64,000 bases of DNA from a virus. A program made the position numbers and the translations under genes. This document shows positions 9,526 to 16,666 of the stretch, piece by piece. The stretch lies in the IMG/VR virus record IMGVR_UViG_3300044732_000643, positions 1 through 64,000 of that record; one strand, written 5' to 3'. Below the pieces are notes generated by a model. It did no database searches and was not told the origin of the DNA. It saw only the letters and a program-made list of their open reading frames with translations. Position 1 is the first letter of the stretch; each line of letters opens with the position of its first letter.

Positions 9526-10545
9526 ATGGAAAATTCAACATTCACAATGGTAGAAACAAGAGATACCAAAACTTCAAATATCTCTGTTAAACCTTATTTT
9601 GACAATTCAGTATCTAACATGGGTCTAGAACAATATGGTCTATCCCTATTTGACGGTGTAACACACACTGAGCAATTAGCATGTTTAGAAAAAAATGGAG
9701 TAATTCAGTATATCACAGGACTAAATGAATTTGCACCAGAGATTAAATTGATTAAAGATCCACAAGAAAGAGAAGCAAAGATTAAAGAGATTAGAGTAAT
9801 GGTAGCTGACTTAGAAAGAGACTTGGCAGCTAACGTACTTGAGATTGATGACCCACAGTTCTGGACTAAAGTAAAATTACTAAGACCGGACAATGCAGAG
9901 TTCTGGAATAAGATTTACTTATCATGCGGTAATGATCCCGTATTCTTGGATAATAAGGACCCATTTGATAGAATTAAACTTCAGGCTATTGAAGCTGGAG
10001 GTTTCTCTCTTGTATCAAGAAGCTATGATGAAGCAAGATCAAGAGCTATTCCACCAAAGTTTTATTTAGATAAAGCTCAAGAAACTGCAGGAGCTAGAAC
10101 TGAATACAAGAAGCTGCGTAACAAAGCACTTGCTGAACTTCAGAAATTATTTGATAAGAACAGCACTAAGCTATTCTACATTGCTAAGGCCGTAGATACA
10201 GCTAGTGTACAATATAAAAAGTATACTCCAAATGATGTTATCTATGACAATATGGATAGACATATCAACGGTGAAGGCTCAGAAGGTAATAAGGAAAGAT
10301 CTGCTAAAGGCTTCCTAGATGCTGCCGCTTTAGATATGGAAACATTAAAAATTAAAGCAATTGTCAAAGATTCAATATTTTTTAAGTATATTATTAATAA
10401 GCCGGATGGTTATATCTATCATACTCAGTCAGGAGCAATGTTAGGTAGAAATACATCTGATGTTATTGAGTACTTGAGAAACCCTTTAAATGAAGATGTT
10501 CTTAAGGATCTCAATATGAAGATTGAAAAACTTTGGAATTCTTAA
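9526..10545 (+). CDS. conserved-position structural protein, function unknown
   Basis: A 339-residue, mostly helical soluble protein that I do not recognise. Residues 80-110 and 185-215 are rich in Lys/Glu and could form coiled coils. No catalytic motif, Cys cluster or membrane segment is visible. It directly follows the capsid terminator and starts after a leader with three CCAACAA units, so it is probably well translated. Location between the capsid gene and the basic-protein cluster suggests a head component, such as a head-completion or auxiliary capsid protein. That is inference from position only. Confidence 0.5.
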   Translation: MENSTFTMVETRDTKTSNISVKPYFDNSVSNMGLEQYGLSLFDGVTHTEQLACLEKNGVIQYITGLNEFAPEIKLIKDPQEREAKIKEIRVMVADLERDLAANVLEIDDPQFWTKVKLLRPDNAEFWNKIYLSCGNDPVFLDNKDPFDRIKLQAIEAGGFSLVSRSYDEARSRAIPPKFYLDKAQETAGARTEYKKLRNKALAELQKLFDKNSTKLFYIAKAVDTASVQYKKYTPNDVIYDNMDRHINGEGSEGNKERSAKGFLDAAALDMETLKIKAIVKDSIFFKYIINKPDGYIYHTQSGAMLGRNTSDVIEYLRNPLNEDVLKDLNMKIEKLWNS

Positions 10546-10572
10546 TTTATAAATAATTTAATAAATAGTACC

Positions 10573-11571
10573 ATGCCTAATAATCCAAGAAAAGAAGCCC
10601 GTGTTGCAAAACGTGAGGCCCGTCAAGATGAAAAAAGAACTGTCAATCAGAAAAAAAAATATGACAGTTTTGTTAAACAAGGAGATAAGGAAAAAATGAA
10701 ACTTGAGAAAAAGTATTCACCTACTCAAATTAGACAAATCATAGATGAGACTCCTGCGGGAATGAGAACTCCTTGGATGAATAGTTATAAGGCACCTGCT
10801 ACAATGAAAAAAGGAGGAGTTGCTAAATATCAAACGGGTGGTACTGCTAAAGCTGGTTTAGGTTCACCAAAAGCTAAAATTGCAGCTGCATCAAAAGCAA
10901 TGAAGGGTATGAAGCCCGCTGCATCTAAAGTTGGTAAAACAGGTGCCGGTGCTGCTAAGTATAAAATGGGTGGTGCTAAGAAGTATCAAACCGGAGGAGG
11001 AACAGATCCGTATGCTTATAAAAAGAAAATGACTGATACTGCAAAGTATTGGGGTTCACAACCAAATGGTGAGTTTGATGACTTAGCCTATACTAGAGAT
11101 AACCTCTCTGATATGGAAAACACAAATGCGATGGACAGATCTTTTTATGACAGTTTAGGTCCTGTTGCACCAGGAAGAGCTAGAGCAGAATATGCACCTA
11201 GTTTTTCTCCAAGTAGAATAGCGTATACTAAAAGTAAATTAGCAGATTTAGAAACACCAAAACAAAAAAGAGGAGGTGCTGCTAAAGCTACTTACAAAAC
11301 AGGTGGTATGGTAAATCCTAATGCTAAAGTTTCTGCACTTAAGAAAGCTGGATCTAAAGGAGTTAAGTCTGGAGTTAATCCTAAAGCAACTGCTGCTAAG
11401 CGTGCAACGGGTAGAGTAGGTGGTACATCTACGGCTCCTAAGAAGGCAATGCCAAAAGCTCAAATGGGCGGTAGTAAAACACCATACATGAAGCCAACAC
11501 CAATTGATTCTACCCTTACTAAAAAGGATGTGAAAAAAGTATTTAAGACTATTAAGAAAAGAAAAAACTAA
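10573..11571 (+). CDS. Lys/Gly-rich basic protein with repeated GG motifs
   Basis: A 332-residue, strongly basic, low-complexity protein. Residues 1-65 are a highly charged helical segment. From residue 75 onward short Lys/Gln/Gly-Gly motifs recur: MKKGGVAKYQTGG, KYKMGG, KKYQTGGG, YKTGG and KAQMGG. Residues about 246-297 form a module (NPNAKV ... GRVGGTS ... PKKA) that is repeated as almost the whole of the next gene product. The protein is likely flexible and nucleic-acid or capsid binding. It is the first of ten small, mostly basic genes transcribed together. No enzyme motif is present and the exact role is unknown. Confidence 0.6.
   Translation: MPNNPRKEARVAKREARQDEKRTVNQKKKYDSFVKQGDKEKMKLEKKYSPTQIRQIIDETPAGMRTPWMNSYKAPATMKKGGVAKYQTGGTAKAGLGSPKAKIAAASKAMKGMKPAASKVGKTGAGAAKYKMGGAKKYQTGGGTDPYAYKKKMTDTAKYWGSQPNGEFDDLAYTRDNLSDMENTNAMDRSFYDSLGPVAPGRARAEYAPSFSPSRIAYTKSKLADLETPKQKRGGAAKATYKTGGMVNPNAKVSALKKAGSKGVKSGVNPKATAAKRATGRVGGTSTAPKKAMPKAQMGGSKTPYMKPTPIDSTLTKKDVKKVFKTIKKRKN
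11308..11460 (+). repeat. NPNA...GRVGGTS module, copy 1
   Basis: This part of the 332-residue protein encodes NPNAKV, a GSKG element, NPKAT and GRVGGTS followed by APKKA. The same order of elements occurs at 11592-11757 in the next gene, so the two stretches are likely products of duplication. Confidence 0.7.
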
Positions 11572-11576
11572 ATAAG

Positions 11577-11765
11577 ATGGAAAACTATACAACAGGGAAA
11601 CTTAAGAACCCAAATGCAAGTGTACAAGTACAAACAGTTCCGGGAAGCAAAGGGACCTTTGTTGGTCTTAATCCAGCAGCTACTGTTCAGACAGTTGCTA
11701 AAGGTAGAGTAGGAGGAACTAGTGTTGCTCCAAAAAATGCTGAGCCATCTAAAGAATTGAGATAA
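11577..11765 (+). CDS. 62-residue basic protein, duplicate of the preceding C-terminal module
   Basis: A 62-residue protein that shares NPNA, GSKG, NP-AT, GRVGGTS and the AP-x-x-A-x-P ending with residues about 246-300 of the upstream protein. This suggests a stand-alone copy of that module. It begins five bases after the preceding stop and its own TAA overlaps the next ATG (TAATG), so it lies inside a coupled operon. It lacks the long charged N-terminus and GG-motif region of the larger protein. The function is unknown; a small capsid- or DNA-associated protein is the simplest idea. Confidence 0.65.
   Translation: MENYTTGKLKNPNASVQVQTVPGSKGTFVGLNPAATVQTVAKGRVGGTSVAPKNAEPSKELR
11592..11757 (+). 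repeat. NPNA...GRVGGTS module, copy 2
   Basis: Second copy of the module at 11308-11460. The protein elements NPNA, GSKG, NP-AT and GRVGGTS keep the same order, while the bases between them have diverged. Confidence 0.7.
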
Positions 11766-11917
11766 TGGCTAAGCAAATGCTTAAAAGAAAAGACGGTAGT
11801 TATTCCCAGAGAGGTCTCTGGGATAACATCCGTGCTGCTAAAGGTTCTGGAAAGAAACCTACTCAAGCAATGATTAAGCAAGAGAAAAAGATTAGAGCTA
11901 CTACTAAAAAGAAATAG
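11765..11917 (+). CDS. 50-residue basic protein (DGSYSQRGLWDNIRA family)
   Basis: A 50-residue open frame beginning in the TAATG overlap with the previous gene and ending in TAG. The sequence contains DGSYSQRGLWDNIRA, then GSGKKPT, and a Lys-rich helical end. I recognise this pattern as a small protein that recurs in tailed phages of Bacteroidetes, without a known function. It has no Cys and no membrane segment, and about a third of its residues are Lys or Arg. It is probably a minor virion or DNA-binding protein. The coupling to neighbours and the well-formed conserved-looking core support it as a real gene despite its length. Confidence 0.65.
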   Translation: MAKQMLKRKDGSYSQRGLWDNIRAAKGSGKKPTQAMIKQEKKIRATTKKK

Positions 11918-11919
11918 TC

Positions 11920-12072
11920 ATGGCAACAGCTAAGAAGAAAGATAAGAACTGGATTCAGAAAGCAGTTAATCCTGCTCACAAAGGCTATTGTACTCCAATG
12001 ACAAAACCGACTTGTACACCAAAGCGTAAAGCTTTGGCTAAGACATTTAAAGCAATGGCTAAAAAAAGATAA
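11920..12072 (+). CDS. 50-residue basic protein with two cysteines
   Basis: A 50-residue open frame starting two bases after the previous stop. It has a Lys-rich N-terminus, then WIQKAVNPAHKGYCTPMTK and a second Cys nine residues after the first (TCTP), and ends in a basic helix (KALAKTFKAMAKKR). The two Cys with the nearby His could bind metal or form a disulfide. It resembles small proteins that accompany structural genes in other Bacteroidetes phages. The function is unknown. Tight packing between two coding genes supports it as expressed. Confidence 0.6.
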   Translation: MATAKKKDKNWIQKAVNPAHKGYCTPMTKPTCTPKRKALAKTFKAMAKKR

Positions 12073-12073
12073 G

Positions 12074-12580
12074 ATGAAAACACAAAAATTAAAAAAGGCG
12101 GGTCTTGGCACTATTGTTAAATCACTTCGTGGTGCTGTAAAAGGAGCTAAGCAAGGATACAAAACAGCAAAGACACTAAGTAAGGCTAATCCTCAAGGAT
12201 ATAGTAATAGAGTATTTGATAATGAGTTTGCTAAAAACGTTTCTGAAAGTGTTAAGAAATCCAGTACGGTACAGAAGAAGGATGCTGTTAAAAATATCAA
12301 AAAAGGATATGGTGACAAGGGTCGGTATGAGAGACTGGACGATATGAAGAGAAGTGAGTTCTATAGAGATAGACGTAATGCTGGTAAATCAATGCCTGGT
12401 AGTAGTAGTGATGCTGCTAAAACTAAACTTAAAGCAATGGGTCTTGGTCTAGGTGTTCTTGGTACAGGTATGTTAGCTGAAGCTGCCTTTGGTTCAAAAA
12501 AGAAAAAGCCTACCACTAAAAAAACCACTGCTAAAAAACCTACAGCTGTTAAAAAACCTACAGCTATTAAAAAGAAATAA
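12074..12580 (+). CDS. basic protein with Gly-rich hydrophobic segment and Lys/Thr tail
   Basis: A 168-residue very basic protein. Residues 1-120 are charged and helical. Residues about 122-141 form a Gly-rich hydrophobic stretch (MGLGLGVLGTGMLAEAAFG), long enough to enter or cross a membrane. A histone-H1-like tail of repeated KKPTA units runs to the end. The layout of hydrophobic Gly-rich segment plus polybasic C-terminus recurs in the products of 12583-12864 and 14710-15444. It could be a membrane-active minor virion protein or a DNA-condensing protein. Neither is proved by sequence. Confidence 0.55.
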   Translation: MKTQKLKKAGLGTIVKSLRGAVKGAKQGYKTAKTLSKANPQGYSNRVFDNEFAKNVSESVKKSSTVQKKDAVKNIKKGYGDKGRYERLDDMKRSEFYRDRRNAGKSMPGSSSDAAKTKLKAMGLGLGVLGTGMLAEAAFGSKKKKPTTKKTTAKKPTAVKKPTAIKKK

Positions 12581-12582
12581 TT

Positions 12583-12864
12583 ATGAAAGCGCAAAAGAAA
12601 ACAAATCCTCTTACACATTTTAATAATGTTAAAGAAGCTCAATTAAAGAAAGCTAGCAAAGGAGCTATTATAGGTAATATGAATTCACTACCTGAAGCGC
12701 AACGCGGAGGATGTAATTTTAGCCGTGCCCAGAAAAAGAATAAAAGAGCTAGAGCTTGGAGTAACTTTAAAGAAAAAGGAGCTGGTGTAGTAGGTGGTAT
12801 TCTTGGAGCAGGAGCTGCGGGAGCAGGTGGTTACTTTGCTGTTAAAAAACTTAAGAAACAATAA
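12583..12864 (+). CDS. small basic protein with C-terminal Gly/Ala membrane segment
   Basis: A 93-residue protein. The N-terminal half is basic (NPLTHFNNVKEAQLKKA). A basic stretch, SRAQKKNKRARAW, follows. Residues about 66-86 form a Gly/Ala-rich hydrophobic segment with GxxxG spacing, ending in KKLKKQ. GxxxG spacing favours helix packing in membranes. One predicted transmembrane span and a short charged tail are also compatible with a holin-like protein. The location inside the virion cluster and the shared layout with neighbours make a structural role more likely. It starts two bases after the previous gene. Confidence 0.55.
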   Translation: MKAQKKTNPLTHFNNVKEAQLKKASKGAIIGNMNSLPEAQRGGCNFSRAQKKNKRARAWSNFKEKGAGVVGGILGAGAAGAGGYFAVKKLKKQ

Positions 12865-12866
12865 CA

Positions 12867-13427
12867 ATGCCTGTAGGTAAACTCAAAAGAAACAGAGAAG
12901 TTACCAAGTCAAGTGGCGGTAAACACATTGAGATTAGTAAATATAATCCAATGACTGGGACTGGCGTTTTTAAAGAGAAGGATGTTGAGTACAAAACTAA
13001 GGGTAGTCCTAGAGTTAAGTATGTAGAGAAGCAAGTAGTAAAGAGAGATAATGATCTCAACTGGAAATCATCTAAGGAATCAAGAAAGTTGGTGATAGGT
13101 GGTAAGAAAGTAAAGTCTACTTCTGACTTTCAAAAATACAAAACCGGAGGAAGCACCGCAGCTTGGACACGCAAAGAAGGTAAGAATCCTACAGGAGGTC
13201 TTAACGCTAAAGGTGTAGCAAGCTATAGAGCAGCTAATCCTGGTAGTAAACTTAAGACAGCTGTAACTACTAAACCTTCAAAGATTAAACCTGGAAGCGC
13301 AGCAGCAGGTAGACGCAAGTCTTTCTGTAGTAGAATGTCAGGAATGAAGAAAAAACTAACAAGTGCAAAGACAGCAAATGATCCTAACTCAAGAATCAAT
13401 AAGTCTTTGAGAAAGTGGAATTGTTAA
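12867..13427 (+). CDS. basic virion-associated protein with conserved RRKSFC...KWNC C-terminus
   Basis: A 186-residue basic protein. Its C-terminal 80 residues hold the series GGLNAKG, SYRAANPG, RRKSFCSRM, SGMKKKL and a final LRKWNC. I recognise this as an uncharacterised small-protein family found in many tailed phages, including marine ones. The two Cys (in SFC and the final residue) are part of the conserved pattern. Residues 85-95 have a YKTGG motif like those of neighbouring proteins. Its occurrence beside head genes suggests a virion or DNA-binding role. This is from memory of the family; no activity is known. Confidence 0.6.
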   Translation: MPVGKLKRNREVTKSSGGKHIEISKYNPMTGTGVFKEKDVEYKTKGSPRVKYVEKQVVKRDNDLNWKSSKESRKLVIGGKKVKSTSDFQKYKTGGSTAAWTRKEGKNPTGGLNAKGVASYRAANPGSKLKTAVTTKPSKIKPGSAAAGRRKSFCSRMSGMKKKLTSAKTANDPNSRINKSLRKWNC

Positions 13428-13437
13428 AATATATATA

Positions 13438-13995
13438 ATGGGAGATTTTACAGCAGAAAGAAAAAGTAATGAGCAAATCATTTCTGAAAGAAAAACTGCA
13501 CGCGGAAAAAAGATTTATAATAAGGTTTTTGAGGGAGGTAAAAAACCTGCTGCTAAAAAGACTACTAATAAACCTGCTGCTAAGAAACCGACTTATAGTC
13601 ATAAGTATTGGGATGTCAAAAGATCAGAAGGTGAAACAGACTTGCATAATAGAACATACTTTGCTAATAAAAAAGGAGTTGTAAGAAGTACAAGCCACGG
13701 TTTAGTACATACTAGAAATGTTGGTGGAGATAGAGTTGTTTCCTTACCAAGTAAGTATACTTCTATTGATACTACTGGTTACTCAAAAGGTAAAAAAGAA
13801 TTTACCATAAAGCAGAAAAAAACAGATCCTTCAGATGGAGTAGGAGATAGAGGAAGAGGCATGAGAAGCTATACATCTTGGACTATACCTAGAAGCAAAG
13901 TTAAATCAACTTTGGCAACTATGAAAAAAGGTACAGGTATGAAACAAAAAGAAGCTGCTCAAAAAAAGAAAAAAACAACTAGTAAAAAGAAATAA
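13438..13995 (+). CDS. Lys-rich basic protein, function unknown
   Basis: A 185-residue protein framed by lysine-rich ends: a charged N-terminus with PAAKKTTNKPAAKK, and a KKKKTTSKKK C-terminus. The middle (residues 55-150) is better ordered, with Tyr, Trp and Val that could form a beta-rich domain (SHKYWDVKRS, then SLPSKYTSIDTTGY). It is preceded by an AT-only decamer (AAAATATATATA) directly before the ATG. Histone-like tails suggest DNA or capsid binding. I do not recognise the central domain. Confidence 0.5.
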   Translation: MGDFTAERKSNEQIISERKTARGKKIYNKVFEGGKKPAAKKTTNKPAAKKPTYSHKYWDVKRSEGETDLHNRTYFANKKGVVRSTSHGLVHTRNVGGDRVVSLPSKYTSIDTTGYSKGKKEFTIKQKKTDPSDGVGDRGRGMRSYTSWTIPRSKVKSTLATMKKGTGMKQKEAAQKKKKTTSKKK

Positions 13996-13997
13996 TC

Positions 13998-14702
13998 ATG
14001 GCAAAGATGGCATGCGCTCAATGTGGTGGCGCAAAAAGAATGAAAGCTGGTGGTACCTCTACTGAAGATCCTGTTTCTAAAAAAACAATTAGACAGGGTA
14101 TGAGAGCTGAAAGAAAAATGGACCGCCAGGATAAAAGGTGGGACAGAAAATATGAAAAACAAAAAGCTGAAGAACTTATGAAATCTAAAAGATTCAAAGA
14201 AGGTGGTATGACCGGAATTATTGGTATGCCTAAATATGGTAATAATCCAAGAACACAAGAAGGACGCATGCTTAAGAAAGGCGGATCACTTCCTGCTAAT
14301 ACAACTGGTGTAAAAAAGACATATGCTAAAGGTGGAGTAACTGGATCATTTGCTCCTAACCGTGCGGTAATGGCATCATGTAAAAATGGTAGTGTAAGAG
14401 ATGCTAGTGGTAGATGTGTTATGGAACGTAAGATGGCACTTGGTGGTGTTGCTAAAAAACAAAATGGTGGTCCTAAAATGGTTAGTTGGATGAAAGATGG
14501 ATTAAGTAAATCAACTGGTAAAAGAAGAATCATTGATAGTAAAGTACCAATGACAGGTCCTGATGCACCAATGGGAAAGACACCAATGGCGCGAAAAGGT
14601 GGTGCAACTAAAGCTACAAAGTTTGCTGCACTAGCTCCACCATATGACAAAGCTACAGCTGCTGATAGAATTGCAGGAGCTAAGAAGAACAAGAAAAAAT
14701 AA
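13998..14702 (+). CDS. basic protein with CxxCGG motif and repeated GG elements
   Basis: A 234-residue basic protein. The start MACAQCGGAKRMKAGG contains CxxC followed by Gly-Gly, and a second Cys pair lies near residues 130-140 (SCKNGSVRDASGRC). GG elements recur through the chain (FKEGG, LKKGG, YAKGG, MALGG, KKQNGG, ARKGG), matching the motif seen in several larger virion proteins here. Residues 35-65 are highly charged and helical. The four cysteines might bind one zinc. The role is unknown; the shared motifs suggest it assembles with, or is processed like, the other GG-motif proteins. Confidence 0.5.
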   Translation: MAKMACAQCGGAKRMKAGGTSTEDPVSKKTIRQGMRAERKMDRQDKRWDRKYEKQKAEELMKSKRFKEGGMTGIIGMPKYGNNPRTQEGRMLKKGGSLPANTTGVKKTYAKGGVTGSFAPNRAVMASCKNGSVRDASGRCVMERKMALGGVAKKQNGGPKMVSWMKDGLSKSTGKRRIIDSKVPMTGPDAPMGKTPMARKGGATKATKFAALAPPYDKATAADRIAGAKKNKKK

Positions 14703-14709
14703 TTGAGTC

Positions 14710-15444
14710 ATGAAAAGTTCATTACCTAAAGCCAACAAAGGAAAGATAGTAAAGACAGTTGCATCAACTGTTAAAGCTGCTACCGCTGCTAAGCCTGTAG
14801 TAAGAGGTGTTAAAGCTGCAACCACAACTGCTAAAGTAGCAACTGCTGTTAAGAAAACTAGTCCTGCAAAAATGGCTACAACAGCTATTGCGAAAACTAA
14901 AAAAGCAACAACTGTAAAAAAAGCTCCTGCAGCCAAAGTAGCAAAACCTACGGAAATTCCAAAAGCTACAACCGCTCCTAAGACAACTACGGCTGCTAAA
15001 CCTAAAACTACCGCACCTAAAGTCACAGCACCTAAATCTACAACAGCAAAGCCAAAAACTTCTAAACGTGTAAATATTCCTAATTTTACAGATGATGAGT
15101 TCCGTTTAGCATTTGAAAGAATGGAACGCACACGTTTAAAAGAAAAGTTAAAAGCTGAGGATGCTAAAGCTGCAGCTGGAAAACCTGCAACACCTAAGAA
15201 AAAAACTACTACGGCTAAACCTGCATCTACAACAACTACTAAGAAAAAGACTACGGCTAAAAAGAAACCTGCAGAAAAGAAGTCAAAAGAAAAACCAATG
15301 ACTAGAGAAGAGATCAAAGACAACGCTGCAAAGTGGAAAAAAAGACTTGGTCTTAGTGTAGGGATTGCCGGTGGTCTTGGACTTTGGGCAGCATCTAAAA
15401 GTAAAGCAAAGAAAAAAGAAGGATGGAATCCACCTTATAAATAA
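14710..15444 (+). CDS. histone-H1-like Ala/Lys/Thr/Pro-rich protein with C-terminal hydrophobic segment
   Basis: A 244-residue protein whose first 120 residues and residues 155-195 are Ala/Lys/Thr/Pro repeats of the histone H1 or bacterial Hc1/AlgP type. A short ordered island near residues 118-150 (VNIPNFTDDEFRLAFERM) interrupts them. A Gly-rich hydrophobic stretch, LGLSVGIAGGLGLWAA, lies near residue 214 before a basic end. It probably binds DNA non-specifically, possibly inside the head or during ejection. The membrane-like C-terminal segment is shared in layout with two neighbours. Confidence 0.5.
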   Translation: MKSSLPKANKGKIVKTVASTVKAATAAKPVVRGVKAATTTAKVATAVKKTSPAKMATTAIAKTKKATTVKKAPAAKVAKPTEIPKATTAPKTTTAAKPKTTAPKVTAPKSTTAKPKTSKRVNIPNFTDDEFRLAFERMERTRLKEKLKAEDAKAAAGKPATPKKKTTTAKPASTTTTKKKTTAKKKPAEKKSKEKPMTREEIKDNAAKWKKRLGLSVGIAGGLGLWAASKSKAKKKEGWNPPYK

Positions 15445-15449
15445 TTGAG

Positions 15450-16148
15450 ATGCTAAATAGTGTATTAACCATAAAGATTAAACAACGTCTGAATAAGTTA
15501 GATTCTCAGGACTATGACAACATTGAATGTTGGCAGATAGTTGAGGCATTTAATAAAGCTCAGGTAGAGTGGTCCAGAAGACAGCTTCATGGTTTAAATA
15601 TAGTTAAGGAAGGTGATGAAGAGTCAACAAGAAGAATTGATGACCTTCAAGCCTTGCTTATTACATCTGAATTAGGATCTACTGATGAACAGATTGCTTT
15701 CTCTATTGGTGTTCCAGAAGATTATTTCCAATGGAAAAGAGTAGATGCTTATGCTTCAAACCCATGCTGTGCTGATAGACGTATGGTAGTTTACTTAGCA
15801 GAAGAAGCTAACTTAAGTCAGTTACTTAGAGATGATGCTAAGAAGCCTAGCTTTGAATGGGCAGAGACTTTTGCTACTATTAAAAATAATAGAATCTATG
15901 TTTATACTAATGGTGAATTCAATGTATCATCAATGGCACTGACTTATTACAGACAACCAAGAAAGATTCAAGTTGAGGGTTGTGTGGATCCGTACACGGG
16001 ATTACAATCTGTTACAAATGTACAGTGTGAATTTAAAGATGATATAATTGAAGTATTAATTGATGAGGCAGCTAGTATACTTGCTGGAGATATAGAATCA
16101 GGAAACCAATTCTCCAGAGGTTCTGAGACTGCAGAACGTAACAACTAA
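15450..16148 (+). CDS. head-tail connector / ring protein candidate
   Basis: A 232-residue protein with a helical N-terminus (residues 1-65), a beta-rich middle ending in ALTYYRQPRKIQVEG near residue 170, and a helical C-terminus with DDIIEVLIDEAASILAGDIES. A helix bundle with a beta region and a final helix containing acidic residues is typical of small adaptor proteins that stack below the portal. The following context (Dps-like gene, then major virion proteins) agrees with a head-tail junction role. No decisive motif is present, so the call is moderate. Confidence 0.5.
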   Translation: MLNSVLTIKIKQRLNKLDSQDYDNIECWQIVEAFNKAQVEWSRRQLHGLNIVKEGDEESTRRIDDLQALLITSELGSTDEQIAFSIGVPEDYFQWKRVDAYASNPCCADRRMVVYLAEEANLSQLLRDDAKKPSFEWAETFATIKNNRIYVYTNGEFNVSSMALTYYRQPRKIQVEGCVDPYTGLQSVTNVQCEFKDDIIEVLIDEAASILAGDIESGNQFSRGSETAERNN

Positions 16149-16151
16149 AAA

Positions 16152-16601
16152 ATGGACAAACCTAGAATGTTAAAAAGAGACTCTGCTCCCACAGCAAGTT
16201 ATTCAGCACCGGCAGGAGGATCAATTGATTCTATGACAGCAGCATGTGTATCAGAGTTAATGAATGCTGCAACAAGCTTTCACAAACTACACCTTAAAGT
16301 AACTGGTACAGGATCATTTGCTGCACACACAGCATTGAATGATTTATATGATGCATTACCTGGACATGCTGATGCTTTGGCTGAAGGATATCAAGGAGCT
16401 TCTGAGAAGTTACTTAGTTACACAGATGCATCACCAAGATCACTTTCATCCGTAGAAGATGGTATCAGTTATCTAAGAGACATGTATGCAATGGTAACTA
16501 CCTTACAAGGTAAGATGCCTTATTCAGAACTTGTAAATAGCTTAGATACTTTGAAAGACAGTATCAACACAGCTAAGTACAAACTTATTTTCTTAAAATA
16601 A
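16152..16601 (+). CDS. Dps/ferritin-like protein with intact ferroxidase signature
   Basis: A 149-residue, mostly helical protein of Dps length. It holds His47 (HLKVTG), His59 (AAHTALND), Asp74 and Glu78 (HADALAEGY). Spacings of 12, 15 and 4 residues equal those of the Dps intersubunit ferroxidase site (H, H, D, E; for example 51, 63, 78 and 82 in E. coli Dps). Dps proteins oxidise and store iron with peroxide and can coat DNA. Here the canonical AER is changed to AEG and the N-terminus is Ser/Ala-rich. It lies within the structural operon, three bases after the connector candidate, so it may be packaged or made late to protect DNA. Function in the phage is inference. Confidence 0.75.
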   Translation: MDKPRMLKRDSAPTASYSAPAGGSIDSMTAACVSELMNAATSFHKLHLKVTGTGSFAAHTALNDLYDALPGHADALAEGYQGASEKLLSYTDASPRSLSSVEDGISYLRDMYAMVTTLQGKMPYSELVNSLDTLKDSINTAKYKLIFLK

Positions 16602-16604
16602 TTT

Positions 16605-16645
16605 GGAAATCTAAAAGAGATTACCTATATTATAGTGTATATATT
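16605..16645 (+). promoter_or_regulatory. weak hairpin and TATATTATAG promoter-like motif
   Basis: An imperfect inverted repeat (GGAAATCT 16605-16612 / AGATTACC 16618-16625) runs straight into TATATTATAGTGTATATAT (16626-16644). The latter resembles the TATATTTAGTATAT motif at 23660 and 38409. It lies about 40 bases before an abundant-type virion gene, so promoter activity is plausible. Confidence 0.4.
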
Positions 16646-16666
16646 TATTAACTAAAAACAAAAACA

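Noticed and set aside
14018-15323. Long open frames on the minus strand opposite the basic-protein genes (14018-14692 and 14631-15323)
   Set aside because: They mirror Lys/Ala-rich codons of the + strand genes, giving hydrophobic Ala/Leu/Val-rich translations. They have no leader or spacing signals and oppose well-formed coupled genes.
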